Shown here piece by piece: positions 34,622-43,308 of a stretch of 64,000 nt of DNA; within the stretch, counting starts at the first letter, position 1, and each line of letters opens with the position of its first letter. Source of the stretch: Hyphomonadaceae bacterium. GTDB lineage: Bacteria; Pseudomonadota; Alphaproteobacteria; Caulobacterales; Hyphomonadaceae. The stretch covers positions 62,001 through 126,000 of the forward strand of contig JANSWU010000001.1 of assembly GCA_024743315.1 (NCBI GenBank), in the 5' to 3' direction. The translations under genes and the position numbers were made by a program. Below the pieces are notes generated by a model that was not told the DNA's origin, did no database searches, and was given only the letters and a program-made list of their open reading frames with translations.

Positions 34622-35667
34622 GTCAGGAAACAGTCGGCCATATCTGACAACCAGGCGCGCACGGCATCGCCTTTGGGGCCAGCTTCTGATTTGCCGTGAC
34701 GGACCATGACCAGATCCAAAGACGGCACGCAGACGGTGAACTGGCCTTCATAGCCATTGGCGGAAAAACTGTCTGGACCAGCCATGCCAAGCCACCAATG
34801 CGCGCCATAACCCATTGGCTCTTCCGGCGGGGTTGTAGTTGGCGTTCGGGCATAGTCGACCCAGCCCGCGGGCAAGAGCCGTGTTCCATCCCAAACACCG
34901 TCTCGCAGATACAGCAGACCAAACCGCGCGAAGTCGCGGGCGGTCGCATAACAGAAGGATGAGCCGATAAAGGTCCCACCCTTGTCAAACTTGGGTTGCG
35001 CCGAGCGCATGCCAATGGGCGTCAGCAAGACCTCGAACATCCAATCCTTAAAAGCCTCACCTGAGTGCCCCAACGCAGCACCCGCCAAGCGCGCGATAAT
35101 ATTGCTCGTGCCGCTGGAATAATTCCAGACCGTGTCGGGTTCGTGCTCCAGCTCACGCGCCGCAGCATAAGCGGCGACATCCTCAGCCCCAGCGCCAAAC
35201 AGCATTTCGATCACGTCCGACACACCGGCATCGACATAGTCCTCGGCAAATTTCAACCCGCTCGACATGCGTAAGAGCTGGTCGAGCGTGATCGCGCGGC
35301 GGGGATCATTGTCGCCTTGCCATTCCGGCACATTGGCTGGCGCGTGAATATCAATCCGCCCGTCACGGACCAGCACTCCAATTAAGGCCTGCGTGATGCT
35401 TTTCGCCTTGGACCAGGATGGGAATGTGGTCGATTGATCGCGCCCCTCAGCATAGCGCTCGAGCACAATCTCACCGCCTTGCACGGCAAGAAACGCATGC
35501 GTTTCGCCCATTTTTTCTTGCGCGTCAGGGCCGAACGCGAACGCCAATGCGGCCTCACACCGATCACGGTCAAAGCTCGATTTTGAGAAATGTTCGGGCC
35601 ATACTTCAGTTGGCCAAGCAATTCCGTCCGGCTGGGATGGCAACGGGATGAGGTCGGTTTGGCTCAT
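34618..35667 (-). CDS. Serine hydrolase of the beta-lactamase/penicillin-binding fold
   Basis: A 349-residue class C beta-lactamase-like protein without a signal peptide. The catalytic SxxK is SWSKAKSITQALIG, the YxN-like motif is WNYSSGTSN, and a HGK-like triad (RHGKSEAG) lies near the end. Absence of a signal peptide argues against a periplasmic antibiotic-resistance role; an esterase or peptidase is more likely. Convergent with the CinA-like gene. Confidence 0.86.
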   Translation of the reverse strand: MSQTDLIPLPSQPDGIAWPTEVWPEHFSKSSFDRDRCEAALAFAFGPDAQEKMGETHAFLAVQGGEIVLERYAEGRDQSTTFPSWSKAKSITQALIGVLVRDGRIDIHAPANVPEWQGDNDPRRAITLDQLLRMSSGLKFAEDYVDAGVSDVIEMLFGAGAEDVAAYAAARELEHEPDTVWNYSSGTSNIIARLAGAALGHSGEAFKDWMFEVLLTPIGMRSAQPKFDKGGTFIGSSFCYATARDFARFGLLYLRDGVWDGTRLLPAGWVDYARTPTTTPPEEPMGYGAHWWLGMAGPDSFSANGYEGQFTVCVPSLDLVMVRHGKSEAGPKGDAVRAWLSDMADCFLT

Positions 35668-35683
35668 TCCCTATGATGCGAAG

Positions 35684-35917
35684 CTAAGCGGCTTCGCTCT
35701 TTTCGTTTGATTGACCGTCTTCAAAGACGAGAATATCGCCGGGTTGGCAGTCTAGCTCGCGGCAGAGCGCTTCCAAGGTCGAGAAGCGTACGGCTTTGGC
35801 TTTACCAGTCTTCAGGATGGAGAGATTAGCAAGGGTGACGCCAACGCGTTCAGACAGCTCGGTCAGCGACATTCTCTTTTCCAACAAAACCCGATCAAGG
35901 GTCACACGAATTGACAC
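35684..35917 (-). CDS. XRE/YozG-type helix-turn-helix regulator
   Basis: A 77-residue protein with HTH LTELSERVGVTLANLSILKTGKAKAVRFSTLEALC and CQPGDIL, typical of the short YozG-like regulators. It uses GTG with AGGAGGG upstream. It follows the DUF2975 gene by 12 bases, its usual partner, and a near-palindrome at 36484 upstream of both is a candidate operator. Confidence 0.9.
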   Translation of the reverse strand: MSIRVTLDRVLLEKRMSLTELSERVGVTLANLSILKTGKAKAVRFSTLEALCRELDCQPGDILVFEDGQSNEKSEAA

Positions 35918-35929
35918 GTCATGGCCCTC

Positions 35930-36451
35930 CTAAATTGTCATTTTCTCTTCTTCGCGAAGGCGCGTGCCCTCTTTGAAGACTTGTGCCAGAATGAGGAGCA
36001 CGATCACTGCGCCCCAAACGGCTAAATCGATACGCAAATTCACTTGCCCAATTGATAGTATTGTACTCGTGGCCAATGCCGCGAGGTTCCGCACGATTTC
36101 GACCAAAGCGATTGCGATCGCAATACGGGTCAATCGCGGTGCGTTTTCAGGAACAAACGGGTCTCCATCGGCGAGCGTCTGCAGAATGCGCCGCAATTGC
36201 GCGATGACGTAAGCAAACCCCGTGAAAAAGATCAGCGCGCCGATCAGGGCACCGACCAATTGTCCCATAGGAACGCCGTCGGCCATTAATTGCGCTCCGG
36301 GGAGAGACAATTCTCCGCCATTCAGGCTACCGAGAATCCCCAACGTCAATAGGACGAACAGAATAAAGCCGACTGTCAGGGCAAGCCAGAACACCACTTG
36401 CAGCACAAAGGAAAGCACCGCCGCCATTGAATTTTTGTGCGTGTCTGACAT
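35930..36451 (-). CDS. DUF2975 membrane protein
   Basis: A 173-residue protein with four hydrophobic segments (VLQVVFWLALTVGFILFVLL, then around MGQLVGALIGALIFFTGFAYV, AIAIALVEIVRNLA, VWGAVIVLLILAQVF), matching the DUF2975 family usually encoded next to a small XRE protein. An internal DPFVPENAPRLTRIA loop is present. Function unknown. Divergent from rdgB. Confidence 0.87.
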   Translation of the reverse strand: MSDTHKNSMAAVLSFVLQVVFWLALTVGFILFVLLTLGILGSLNGGELSLPGAQLMADGVPMGQLVGALIGALIFFTGFAYVIAQLRRILQTLADGDPFVPENAPRLTRIAIAIALVEIVRNLAALATSTILSIGQVNLRIDLAVWGAVIVLLILAQVFKEGTRLREEEKMTI

Positions 36452-36483
36452 GTGCTTATGTCATCCTTCATTCAAATTGCTAC

Positions 36484-36511
36484 GTTTGTCACATAGCTTA
36501 AAGTCACAAAC
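36484..36511. promoter_or_regulatory. Near-perfect inverted repeat, candidate XRE operator
   Basis: GTTTGTCAC, 10 bases, GTCACAAAC: arms of 9 with one mismatch, in the gap between the DUF2975/XRE operon and rdgB. Position suits autoregulation by the XRE protein. Confidence 0.4.
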
Positions 36512-36566
36512 TTACCGTTAAACGATAAGGTTATTCGCTCAAAAAGCAAGAACGGAGCCACATGGC

Positions 36567-37166
36567 ATGACCCGAAAACTACAGCCGGGAAAATTGATCG
36601 CGGCCACACACAACAAAGGCAAAGTGGTTGAACTCAAAGATCTTTTTGAACCATTGGGCTTTCAGGTCCTGTCCGGTCTTGAACTCGATCTAGACGAACC
36701 TGAGGAAACAGAGTTCACGTTTGAGGGAAATGCGCTGATCAAAGCGCGGACCGCAGCGCAAGCGACGGGCGCGCCCGCTTTGTCGGATGATAGCGGGCTC
36801 GAAGTCACGGCGCTTGGAGGTATGCCTGGCGTCCATACCGCGATTTGGGCGGGCGAACCGCGTGATTTCTACAAGGCCATGGAAAAAGTCGAACGTGAGC
36901 TGATCGCCATCGGCGCCAAGGATCGCAGTGCAAGATTTGTCAGTTGCCTGGCGGTCGCCTGGCCAGACGGGCACGAGGTGACGTTTCGCGGCGAAGTGCA
37001 GGGCAATCTGACCTGGCCGCCGCGCGGCGAAATGGGGTTTGGCTATGATCCCGTTTTTGTGCCGTTCGGGTTTGATGTGACCTTTGCCGAGCTCGAACCG
37101 GCCCAGAAACACGCTATGAGCCACCGCGCCGTCGCCTTCGAAAAACTTAAAGCGGCCTTGCTTTAA
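36567..37166 (+). CDS. rdgB: XTP/dITP diphosphatase (RdgB/HAM1)
   Basis: A 199-residue nucleotide-sanitising pyrophosphatase. KLIAATHNKGKVVELKDLFEP, TFEGNALIKARTAAQATG, ALSDDSGLEVTALGGMPGVHTA and EMGFGYDPVFVP cover all family motifs. It hydrolyses ITP, dITP and XTP to monophosphates. The stop overlaps the hemW start (TAATG). Confidence 0.97.
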   Translation: MTRKLQPGKLIAATHNKGKVVELKDLFEPLGFQVLSGLELDLDEPEETEFTFEGNALIKARTAAQATGAPALSDDSGLEVTALGGMPGVHTAIWAGEPRDFYKAMEKVERELIAIGAKDRSARFVSCLAVAWPDGHEVTFRGEVQGNLTWPPRGEMGFGYDPVFVPFGFDVTFAELEPAQKHAMSHRAVAFEKLKAALL

Positions 37167-38311
37167 TGCTGGCCGTGGGCCCGGATTATGGCTTTGGACT
37201 CTACGTCCACTGGCCCTATTGCGCCCGTATCTGCCCGTATTGCGACTTCAATGTCTATGCCGCGAAAGACCGCGACACTGAGCCTTTGGTCAATGCGATC
37301 ATCGCTGACATTCAGGCCCACCGAGAGCGCCTTCCGGATCATCCCAAACTGAATTCTGTTTTTTTGGGCGGCGGCACGCCGTCTTTACTCCGCGCCGCCG
37401 ATATGGCCCGCATAATGTCAGCTGCAAACGATGCGTTTGGCTTTGCCCCTAGCGCGGAAATCACCCTGGAAGCCAATCCGAATGACGTCCTGCGCAGTGA
37501 TCCAAACAGCTGGGTTCAAGCCGGCATCAATCGTCTCTCCTTAGGGGTTCAATCGCTGAACGATACAGCCTTAAGGTTCCTTGGGCGGGATCACGACAGC
37601 CTCCAAGCAAAGACCGCGATTGAGCAAGTCCAATCGGTGTTCGACAATCATTCAATCGATCTGATCTATGCTCGGCCGGGACAGTCGTCACAGAGCTGGG
37701 GTGACGAATTGGAGGCTGCGCTCGCGCTTGGTGCGCCGCATCTGTCGCTCTACGAGCTGACGATTGAAGAGCGAACCGCGTTCGGCAAACGCGCGGCGCG
37801 GGGCGAGCTCTTACCGCTGCCGGATGACGACCAGGCCGATCTTTATGAGCTGACCCAATCGATCTGCGAAGCGTATGGGCTCCCAGCCTATGAAGTGTCC
37901 AACCATACCAGCGACGAAAAGTATGAATCCCGGCATAATCACATCTATTGGGCGAGCGGTGATTGGATTGGCGTCGGACCTGGCGCACATGGGCGACTGA
38001 CGATGGATGGACAACGCTATGCGACGGAAGCGGCGCGACGGCCCGAAGACTATATACGTTCAGGCCCTATGCCTTTTGCGGCCCTGTCCCGTCAGGATAC
38101 TGCCCGGGAGTTCCTGGCCATGGCTCTTCGCCCCACCGCTGGACTCGATCTCGAGCGGTTCAATCACCTGTTCCAGCGGGGAGCAGATCAAGAAACCGTC
38201 TCGACCTTGGTCGAAAACAGTCACGCCGTGCTCGACGGCACCCTTTTGAAACTCACAGTTCAGGGCAGATTGGTCGCTGACTATATTGCCAGCCTGCTCG
38301 CGCCTTATTGA
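37166..38311 (+). CDS. hemW: Radical SAM heme chaperone HemW
   Basis: A 381-residue radical SAM protein. The 4Fe-4S motif is C19-A-R-I-C23-P-Y-C26 (CX3CX2C), followed by FLGGGTPSLL, LEANPNDV and GINRLSLGVQSLND. The set and length fit HemW, the heme-insertion chaperone formerly mistaken for coproporphyrinogen oxidase. Overlaps rdgB by one base and the convergent VWA gene by 7 bases. Confidence 0.93.
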   Translation: MLAVGPDYGFGLYVHWPYCARICPYCDFNVYAAKDRDTEPLVNAIIADIQAHRERLPDHPKLNSVFLGGGTPSLLRAADMARIMSAANDAFGFAPSAEITLEANPNDVLRSDPNSWVQAGINRLSLGVQSLNDTALRFLGRDHDSLQAKTAIEQVQSVFDNHSIDLIYARPGQSSQSWGDELEAALALGAPHLSLYELTIEERTAFGKRAARGELLPLPDDDQADLYELTQSICEAYGLPAYEVSNHTSDEKYESRHNHIYWASGDWIGVGPGAHGRLTMDGQRYATEAARRPEDYIRSGPMPFAALSRQDTAREFLAMALRPTAGLDLERFNHLFQRGADQETVSTLVENSHAVLDGTLLKLTVQGRLVADYIASLLAPY

Positions 38312-39645
38312 TACCTGGACAAGGCTTCGTCGAGGATTCGTTCCAGATCCTTGATCGTGGTGACATGTTTCATCGTGTGACAATGCGGGCGATAGCGCAG
38401 CAATTCGCTATCCCCACTGCCCCACAGGCTTTCGCCTTCGGGGGTGAGCCAGATCACCCGTTTGACCCGCGCCGCCGCCTCGCGAAACAGGTCCAGCCGC
38501 GGATCGCCATAATTTGAGCGGCCATCGCCAAGGATGATTAATGTGGTCCGGCGGTCGAGCACGTTCCAATGGTTCATCTTCAGGTCGGACAGAGACTGGC
38601 CATAATCGGTCGAGCTCATGCCGATCGAATTGACAATCTTGTCCATCGCGGCTGCGAAATCGTCGGTCTCTAATGTATCGCCGACGTCTTCCAGACGTCC
38701 TGAAAAGGCGAAGGATTCAATGTCCGGCACCACTTCATTGAGACTGTAAAGCAGCATCAGAAAGAATCGCACCACCCGGGCCACCGACCCCGACACATCA
38801 CAAACCGCGACAATCTTTGCGCGATCGCGTCTGGTCTGCTTCCAGGCCAAGTCAAAGGGCACACCATCAAAGCCAGCATTGGCGCGCAGCGTCTTGCGGA
38901 CATCCAGTTGGCCGCGATTCTTCTTGCGGCGGCGGCGGGAGTGTTTGACCGCCAATCGTTTGGCGATCTTCTGCACCAAAGCCTGCATGCGGCTGAGATC
39001 GCGCACATCCAGGGCGGTCAGGGCCGTTTCGGCGAGCACATCTTCCCGGAATGCCAGAGTGGCTCCGGCGCCATAGGTCTCAAAAGCTTGTTTGGCATGC
39101 TCACGGGCGCGAGAGAACATCTGCTTGCGACCTTCGATCAGCTCTTCCGCATAGGCCTGCCCATCTTCGGTACGCTCGCGAAAGGCTTGCATCATTTCGC
39201 CTTCGAGCCGTTCGACCCCGAGCGATTTCATCATTTGCTGCGCATAATAGGAAATCTGGGTGGAAAAGCGGATCTCCTGTAAGCCCGCCTCTTGCCCCGC
39301 GCGCTCCATCGCCATGGCGATGGCGGTTTCATCGCCGCTTTCGAGCAAATCGAGCATGTCGCCGGGCCCCTCACTCGCATCTTGCTCAGAGTCAGCCTGA
39401 TCCGGAGGCGTTTCGGCGTGTGGTATTGGCGCTCGCGAAAAATACAGCTCGAACAGCCGATCATGCGCCAGCTTCTCTGCTGGCGACTTTGCCAGCACGC
39501 AACGCAGCGTATCCGACAGGCGCTGGCGGTCGGCATAGCCGATCAGCTTCACCGCTTCGGCCGCATCAATCGCCTCGCCCGTCGACACGCGCACATCAGC
39601 GGAGCGCAAGGCGCGTATGAAATCAGTGAGGACCTGCTCAGCCAT
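38305..39645 (-). CDS. CoxE-like VWA domain protein
   Basis: A 446-residue protein. The N-terminal helical half ends in ARAVRKTLRAN-type segments (here RRKKNRGQLDVRKTLRANAGFD), leading into a VWA domain with MIDAS-like VCDVSGSVARV and DYGQSLSDL, STTLIILGDGRSN. It pairs with the MoxR ATPase encoded immediately upstream (TAATG overlap). Such MoxR-VWA pairs act as metal/cofactor-insertion chaperones (as with CO dehydrogenase), but the client here is unknown. Confidence 0.88.
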   Translation of the reverse strand: MAEQVLTDFIRALRSADVRVSTGEAIDAAEAVKLIGYADRQRLSDTLRCVLAKSPAEKLAHDRLFELYFSRAPIPHAETPPDQADSEQDASEGPGDMLDLLESGDETAIAMAMERAGQEAGLQEIRFSTQISYYAQQMMKSLGVERLEGEMMQAFRERTEDGQAYAEELIEGRKQMFSRAREHAKQAFETYGAGATLAFREDVLAETALTALDVRDLSRMQALVQKIAKRLAVKHSRRRRKKNRGQLDVRKTLRANAGFDGVPFDLAWKQTRRDRAKIVAVCDVSGSVARVVRFFLMLLYSLNEVVPDIESFAFSGRLEDVGDTLETDDFAAAMDKIVNSIGMSSTDYGQSLSDLKMNHWNVLDRRTTLIILGDGRSNYGDPRLDLFREAAARVKRVIWLTPEGESLWGSGDSELLRYRPHCHTMKHVTTIKDLERILDEALSRYQ

Positions 39646-40589
39646 TATCCCGCCGACGCAGCGGCGCGAGCGAGCGTTCGAACATCTTTATCGACGGCCT
39701 GGATGTCGCTTTCATGCTTAAGCAGGACATTCAGGGTCGAGCGGACCATGTCCTCATCAAGTTCCGTGGCGTGCATCAGCAAGAGCGTCCGGGCCCAATC
39801 GACGGTTTCGGAAATCGACGGCCGTTTGCGGATATCGAGATCGCGCAGGCCCTGAACGAAATCGACGAGCTGCTTGAGCAAGGCATCTGAAACATCTGGC
39901 ACGCGGGCGCGGACAATGGCTTGTTCGCGTTCCGCTTCCGGGAAATCGATATGCAAATGCAAGCACCGGCGTTTCAACGCGTCACCGAGCTCACGGATAT
40001 TGTTTGAGGTCAGAATGACAAGCGGCGGCACTTGCGCGCGGATGGTGCCGATCTCAGGCACGGTCACCTGATAATCAGACAAAACTTCAAGCAGATAGGC
40101 CTCGAACTCTTCATCCGACTTATCAATCTCGTCGATCAAAAGCACCGAGCCATGATCCTGTTTCATCGCTGTCAGGAGCGGTCGCGGTTCGAGGAAGGTC
40201 TCGGAATAGAACAGGTCTTCAAACGAGGTCAGCTTGTCGAACGCCGCATTCAGCGTGCCGGCGCCATCCATCACCTCGCCAAGCTTTTCCTTGAGCAATT
40301 GTGTGTAGAGGAGCTGCTTACCATATTTCCACTCATACAGCGCCTTGCCCTCATCAAGGCCCTCATAGCACTGCAAGCGGTTCAGCGAGACATCCAGAAA
40401 GCGCGCCATGGAGGCGGCCAGATCCGTCTTTCCGACGCCGGCCGGGCCTTCAATCAGGATCGGTTTGCGCAAATTGTGCGCGAGATAGATCGCCGTCGAA
40501 ATCTCTCGTGTCGAAATATACCCGACCGAAGCGAGCCCCGCCGTTATCGCGTCGATGGAAGTGAGTGGTTCATAGCCCGTTTTCGTCAT
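39645..40589 (-). CDS. MoxR-type AAA+ ATPase
   Basis: A 314-residue AAA+ ATPase: Walker A ILIEGPAGVGKTDLAASMA, Walker B VLLIDEIDKSDEEFEAYLLE, sensor 1 LVILTSNNIRELG and arginine-finger RRCLHLHIDFP. The ATG at 40589 is preferred; a 43-residue upstream extension has no family match. Overlaps the CoxE-like gene. Divergent from the cyclophilin gene at 40706. Confidence 0.93.
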   Translation of the reverse strand: MTKTGYEPLTSIDAITAGLASVGYISTREISTAIYLAHNLRKPILIEGPAGVGKTDLAASMARFLDVSLNRLQCYEGLDEGKALYEWKYGKQLLYTQLLKEKLGEVMDGAGTLNAAFDKLTSFEDLFYSETFLEPRPLLTAMKQDHGSVLLIDEIDKSDEEFEAYLLEVLSDYQVTVPEIGTIRAQVPPLVILTSNNIRELGDALKRRCLHLHIDFPEAEREQAIVRARVPDVSDALLKQLVDFVQGLRDLDIRKRPSISETVDWARTLLLMHATELDEDMVRSTLNVLLKHESDIQAVDKDVRTLARAAASAG

Positions 40590-40705
40590 GGATTTCTCGT
40601 AACCGGGCGCCCGTCCCCCCGCAAGAATGACCTTGAGGCAAGCGCTCTGGCCAAACTGTGAGGCGCTGATTAGGCTCTCCATAATAGACTTGAAGGAGCA
40701 CTCCC

Positions 40706-41593
40706 ATGCGATCCACACTACTTGGCGCGCTCGCCCTCACCCTGTCTGCCGCCTGTCAGGCCCAGGATGCGAGGCAGGTGGAGGTGACCCAAGCTGAGCT
40801 GGATTCGGCTCTGACCCCGGATTGGCGAGATGTGTCGCCAGAAAACCTGATCCTGATCGAGACCCAATACGGCGACATCATTGTCGAGCTGAACCCTGAT
40901 TTTGCCCCCAATCATGCCAATCAATTCCGGCACTTGGTCCGCGATGATGTCTATAATGGTATTCGCTTTTACCGGGTGATCGAAGCGTTTGTGGCGCAAG
41001 GCGGCTTGCAGGAAGATGAAATTATCGAGCAGTTCCCAACTCTTGAGAATGAGAATGACCGCCCGCTCTCGGACGCCGCTTTCGTTCCCCTCGGAAATGC
41101 AGATCTTTTCGCACCTATGGTCGGGCACATAGATGGCTTTGCAGTCGGGCGCAGCGAAGCTCTGCAGTCGGAATGGCTACTGCATTGTCCGGGTGCCCTC
41201 GCCATGGCGCGGGACACTGATCCAGACAGTGGCAGCACGGAATTCTATATTGTTCTCGATGCCCAGCGTTACCTGGACCGAAACTTGACTATATTCGGCC
41301 GGGTGATTGATGGCATGCAATATGTCCAGAAGCTCAAACGCGGCGATCGCGCGGTCGAGAATGGGGTGATCCAAGCCCCCGATCAGGGCGACGAAATCTT
41401 ATCCATGACCGTCGCGGCGGACATGGATGCTGCGATCCGTCCGAATTATCAGGTTCAAATGGTGCCAAGCCAGGCGTTTGAAGATGCCAAGACGGCGAAA
41501 CGTGTGCGGGAAGAGGATTTCTTTTATCGTAAACCGCCGGAAGTGCTCGATATTTGCGGGTTCGAAGTCCCGATCCGCAAGGTCGAGCATTGA
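40706..41593 (+). CDS. Secreted cyclophilin-type peptidyl-prolyl isomerase
   Basis: A 295-residue protein with a signal peptide (MRSTLLGALALTLSAACQAQ; possibly a lipoprotein). The cyclophilin core shows ENLILIETQYGDIIVELNPDFAP, RFYRVIEAFVAQGGLQ with the active-site Arg and Gln, and TEFYIVLDAQRYLDRNLTIFGRVIDG. The C-terminal Cys-containing end (VLDICGFEVPIRK) echoes the caspase-cyclophilin fusion at 3879-5657; the two are likely paralogues. GAAGGAG precedes the ATG. Role in envelope protein folding is inferred. Confidence 0.9.
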   Translation: MRSTLLGALALTLSAACQAQDARQVEVTQAELDSALTPDWRDVSPENLILIETQYGDIIVELNPDFAPNHANQFRHLVRDDVYNGIRFYRVIEAFVAQGGLQEDEIIEQFPTLENENDRPLSDAAFVPLGNADLFAPMVGHIDGFAVGRSEALQSEWLLHCPGALAMARDTDPDSGSTEFYIVLDAQRYLDRNLTIFGRVIDGMQYVQKLKRGDRAVENGVIQAPDQGDEILSMTVAADMDAAIRPNYQVQMVPSQAFEDAKTAKRVREEDFFYRKPPEVLDICGFEVPIRKVEH

Positions 41594-41606
41594 TCGGCAG
41601 AGGGCT

Positions 41607-43223
41607 TTAACTCGCCAGACGGCCGCGCAACTCGACGGTCGAAACATGACCTGCGGCGCGTGACATCAAGACATCGGCAATCGTGGCGACCAGTTCCGGA
41701 CCCGCAATCGGTTTCTTGAGCGCGCGATCGGCGCCCATCGCGATGCAAGCGTCGCGGCGCGACTCCGAAACATCCGCGGTCATTGCGATCACCGGGGTCG
41801 CAGAATTGATGCCGCCCTGCCGTCGCAAGCCATCAATAAAGTTCATCGCATTGCCGTCGGGCAAGTGCAGGTCGGTCAGTATCGCCTGAAACTGGTTCAA
41901 CGCCACGTAAGATCCGGCCGCATGCAAAGTTCCGGCATGGTGCACGGTCCACCCGGCATGCTCGAGCGCATTGATCACGACCATGGCAGAGGCTTCATGG
42001 TCCTCGACCAGAAGCACGTCGCCGAGCTCAAATTTGCCCTTGCGCGGGCCAGTCGGCTCAGATCGAGTCATTTCTTCAATACCGCGCTCGACCGGCACAG
42101 TCAGCGTGAACACGCTGCCACCGCCGACCGGGTTGTTTGAATGGGCAAGTTGCCCGCCCAAAGCATGCGCCAACGCACGCGAAATCGTCAGGCCGAGACC
42201 CCAGCCCTTGGCACCGTCAATTTCAGGTCCTTTCTCAAACACTTTCATGAAGCGTTCGCGCTGCGGTTCCGTCAGGCCGCGTCCTGTATCGGTTACGGAC
42301 AGAGTGAGCATCAGCGATTGGCCAACCGGCTGAGTCGACATGGTCACAGCAACCTCGCCTTCGCGGGTGAATTTAAGCGCATTGGACACAAGATTATTGG
42401 CGATCTGCCGGATCCGGCCATGATCGGCGAGCACATGATGCGGGCCATCCGGGACGAAGCCAACGCGCAAGGCCAGTCCGCGGCGTGACGCCTCAGCGCC
42501 CCAGAGCCGGCGAATATCATTTGCGAGTTCGGTCAGATCAGTGGCTTCGCTGCGGACGTTCAACTGCCCGGCCTCAAGACTGGCATAATCGAGCGTATCG
42601 GTGAGGATCCGGTCCAGGGTTTGGCTCGACCGGACAATGGTCTGCGCCAGATCTTTCTCATAATCGTCCCGCGTTCGGTTCATCAGCATCTCGGACAGGC
42701 CCATGATCGCTGTCAGCGGCGTGCGGATCTCATGCGCCAGCGTGCCGAGGAGTGGGCTTTCATTGGCTGATTCAGAGCGTTTGACCGGCGCGGGGGATAC
42801 TTTCGAAGGCTGCGTCTGTGACTCGGCAACCGCTGTGACCAGGGCTTCCTGGAGTTTTCCTGGACTGAGAACACCTTTGAAGCGCTTATCCTCAACGACA
42901 ATGCAGCCGCGCGACACGACCGCTTCTATCTTGGAGCCAATCTTGGCAACGAAGTCGCGGATCGGGGTCTCAGCCTTGAGGATCAAGGCACGCGCAGAAA
43001 TTAACTCGCCAACGGGGAGCTGGATCTGGTCGCCGGTGCCCGCACTGATCGCAAATTCAAAGGCGAGTGTTCGACTGATCAATCCGGCCGGGCGTTTGTC
43101 ACGGACCAGGATGAAGTATTGGGCAGACGGATCGTTCTGGAACAATTCGACCACATGCGAGAGCGGAGAGCTCGCGGAAATCGGTCTGGCTTTTTCGACA
43201 AAATCGCCCAGGGATACCGGCAT
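41607..43223 (-). CDS. Cytosolic hybrid histidine kinase with CBS-like sensor domain
   Basis: A 538-residue protein with no TM segment. Residues 1-130 look like a pair of CBS-like units (FILVRDKRPAGLISRTLAFEF, IVVEDKRFKGVLSPG). HisKA has His164 in LAHEIRTPL. HATPase follows with NLVSNALKF, DTGRGL and KGWGLGLTIS. The receiver domain has VLLVEDHEA, Asp451 (ILTDLHLPDG) and LKKPIAG. Such CBS inputs usually sense adenylates or ions. It is divergent from nothing close; a hairpin overlaps its ribosome binding site (43232-43256). Confidence 0.93.
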   Translation of the reverse strand: MPVSLGDFVEKARPISASSPLSHVVELFQNDPSAQYFILVRDKRPAGLISRTLAFEFAISAGTGDQIQLPVGELISARALILKAETPIRDFVAKIGSKIEAVVSRGCIVVEDKRFKGVLSPGKLQEALVTAVAESQTQPSKVSPAPVKRSESANESPLLGTLAHEIRTPLTAIMGLSEMLMNRTRDDYEKDLAQTIVRSSQTLDRILTDTLDYASLEAGQLNVRSEATDLTELANDIRRLWGAEASRRGLALRVGFVPDGPHHVLADHGRIRQIANNLVSNALKFTREGEVAVTMSTQPVGQSLMLTLSVTDTGRGLTEPQRERFMKVFEKGPEIDGAKGWGLGLTISRALAHALGGQLAHSNNPVGGGSVFTLTVPVERGIEEMTRSEPTGPRKGKFELGDVLLVEDHEASAMVVINALEHAGWTVHHAGTLHAAGSYVALNQFQAILTDLHLPDGNAMNFIDGLRRQGGINSATPVIAMTADVSESRRDACIAMGADRALKKPIAGPELVATIADVLMSRAAGHVSTVELRGRLAS

Positions 43224-43231
43224 ATCTGTCC

Positions 43232-43256
43232 CTCATACTCTACACGCAAGTATGAG
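43232..43256. promoter_or_regulatory. Perfect inverted repeat over the kinase ribosome binding site
   Basis: CTCATACT, 9 bases, AGTATGAG. In the kinase mRNA the downstream arm ends in GAG that overlaps the GAGGG Shine-Dalgarno sequence 5 bases ahead of the ATG at 43223, so the hairpin could block initiation, or the DNA dyad could be a repressor site. Confidence 0.45.
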
Positions 43257-43308
43257 AAATTGACCGCAATTCCTTTACGGCTTGCAAATTCGCCGGATTT
43301 TTCTGCGA

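Noticed and set aside
34618-35667. Antibiotic-resistance beta-lactamase
   Set aside because: Catalytic SxxK is present, but the signal peptide needed for periplasmic action is absent; an intracellular hydrolase is more likely.
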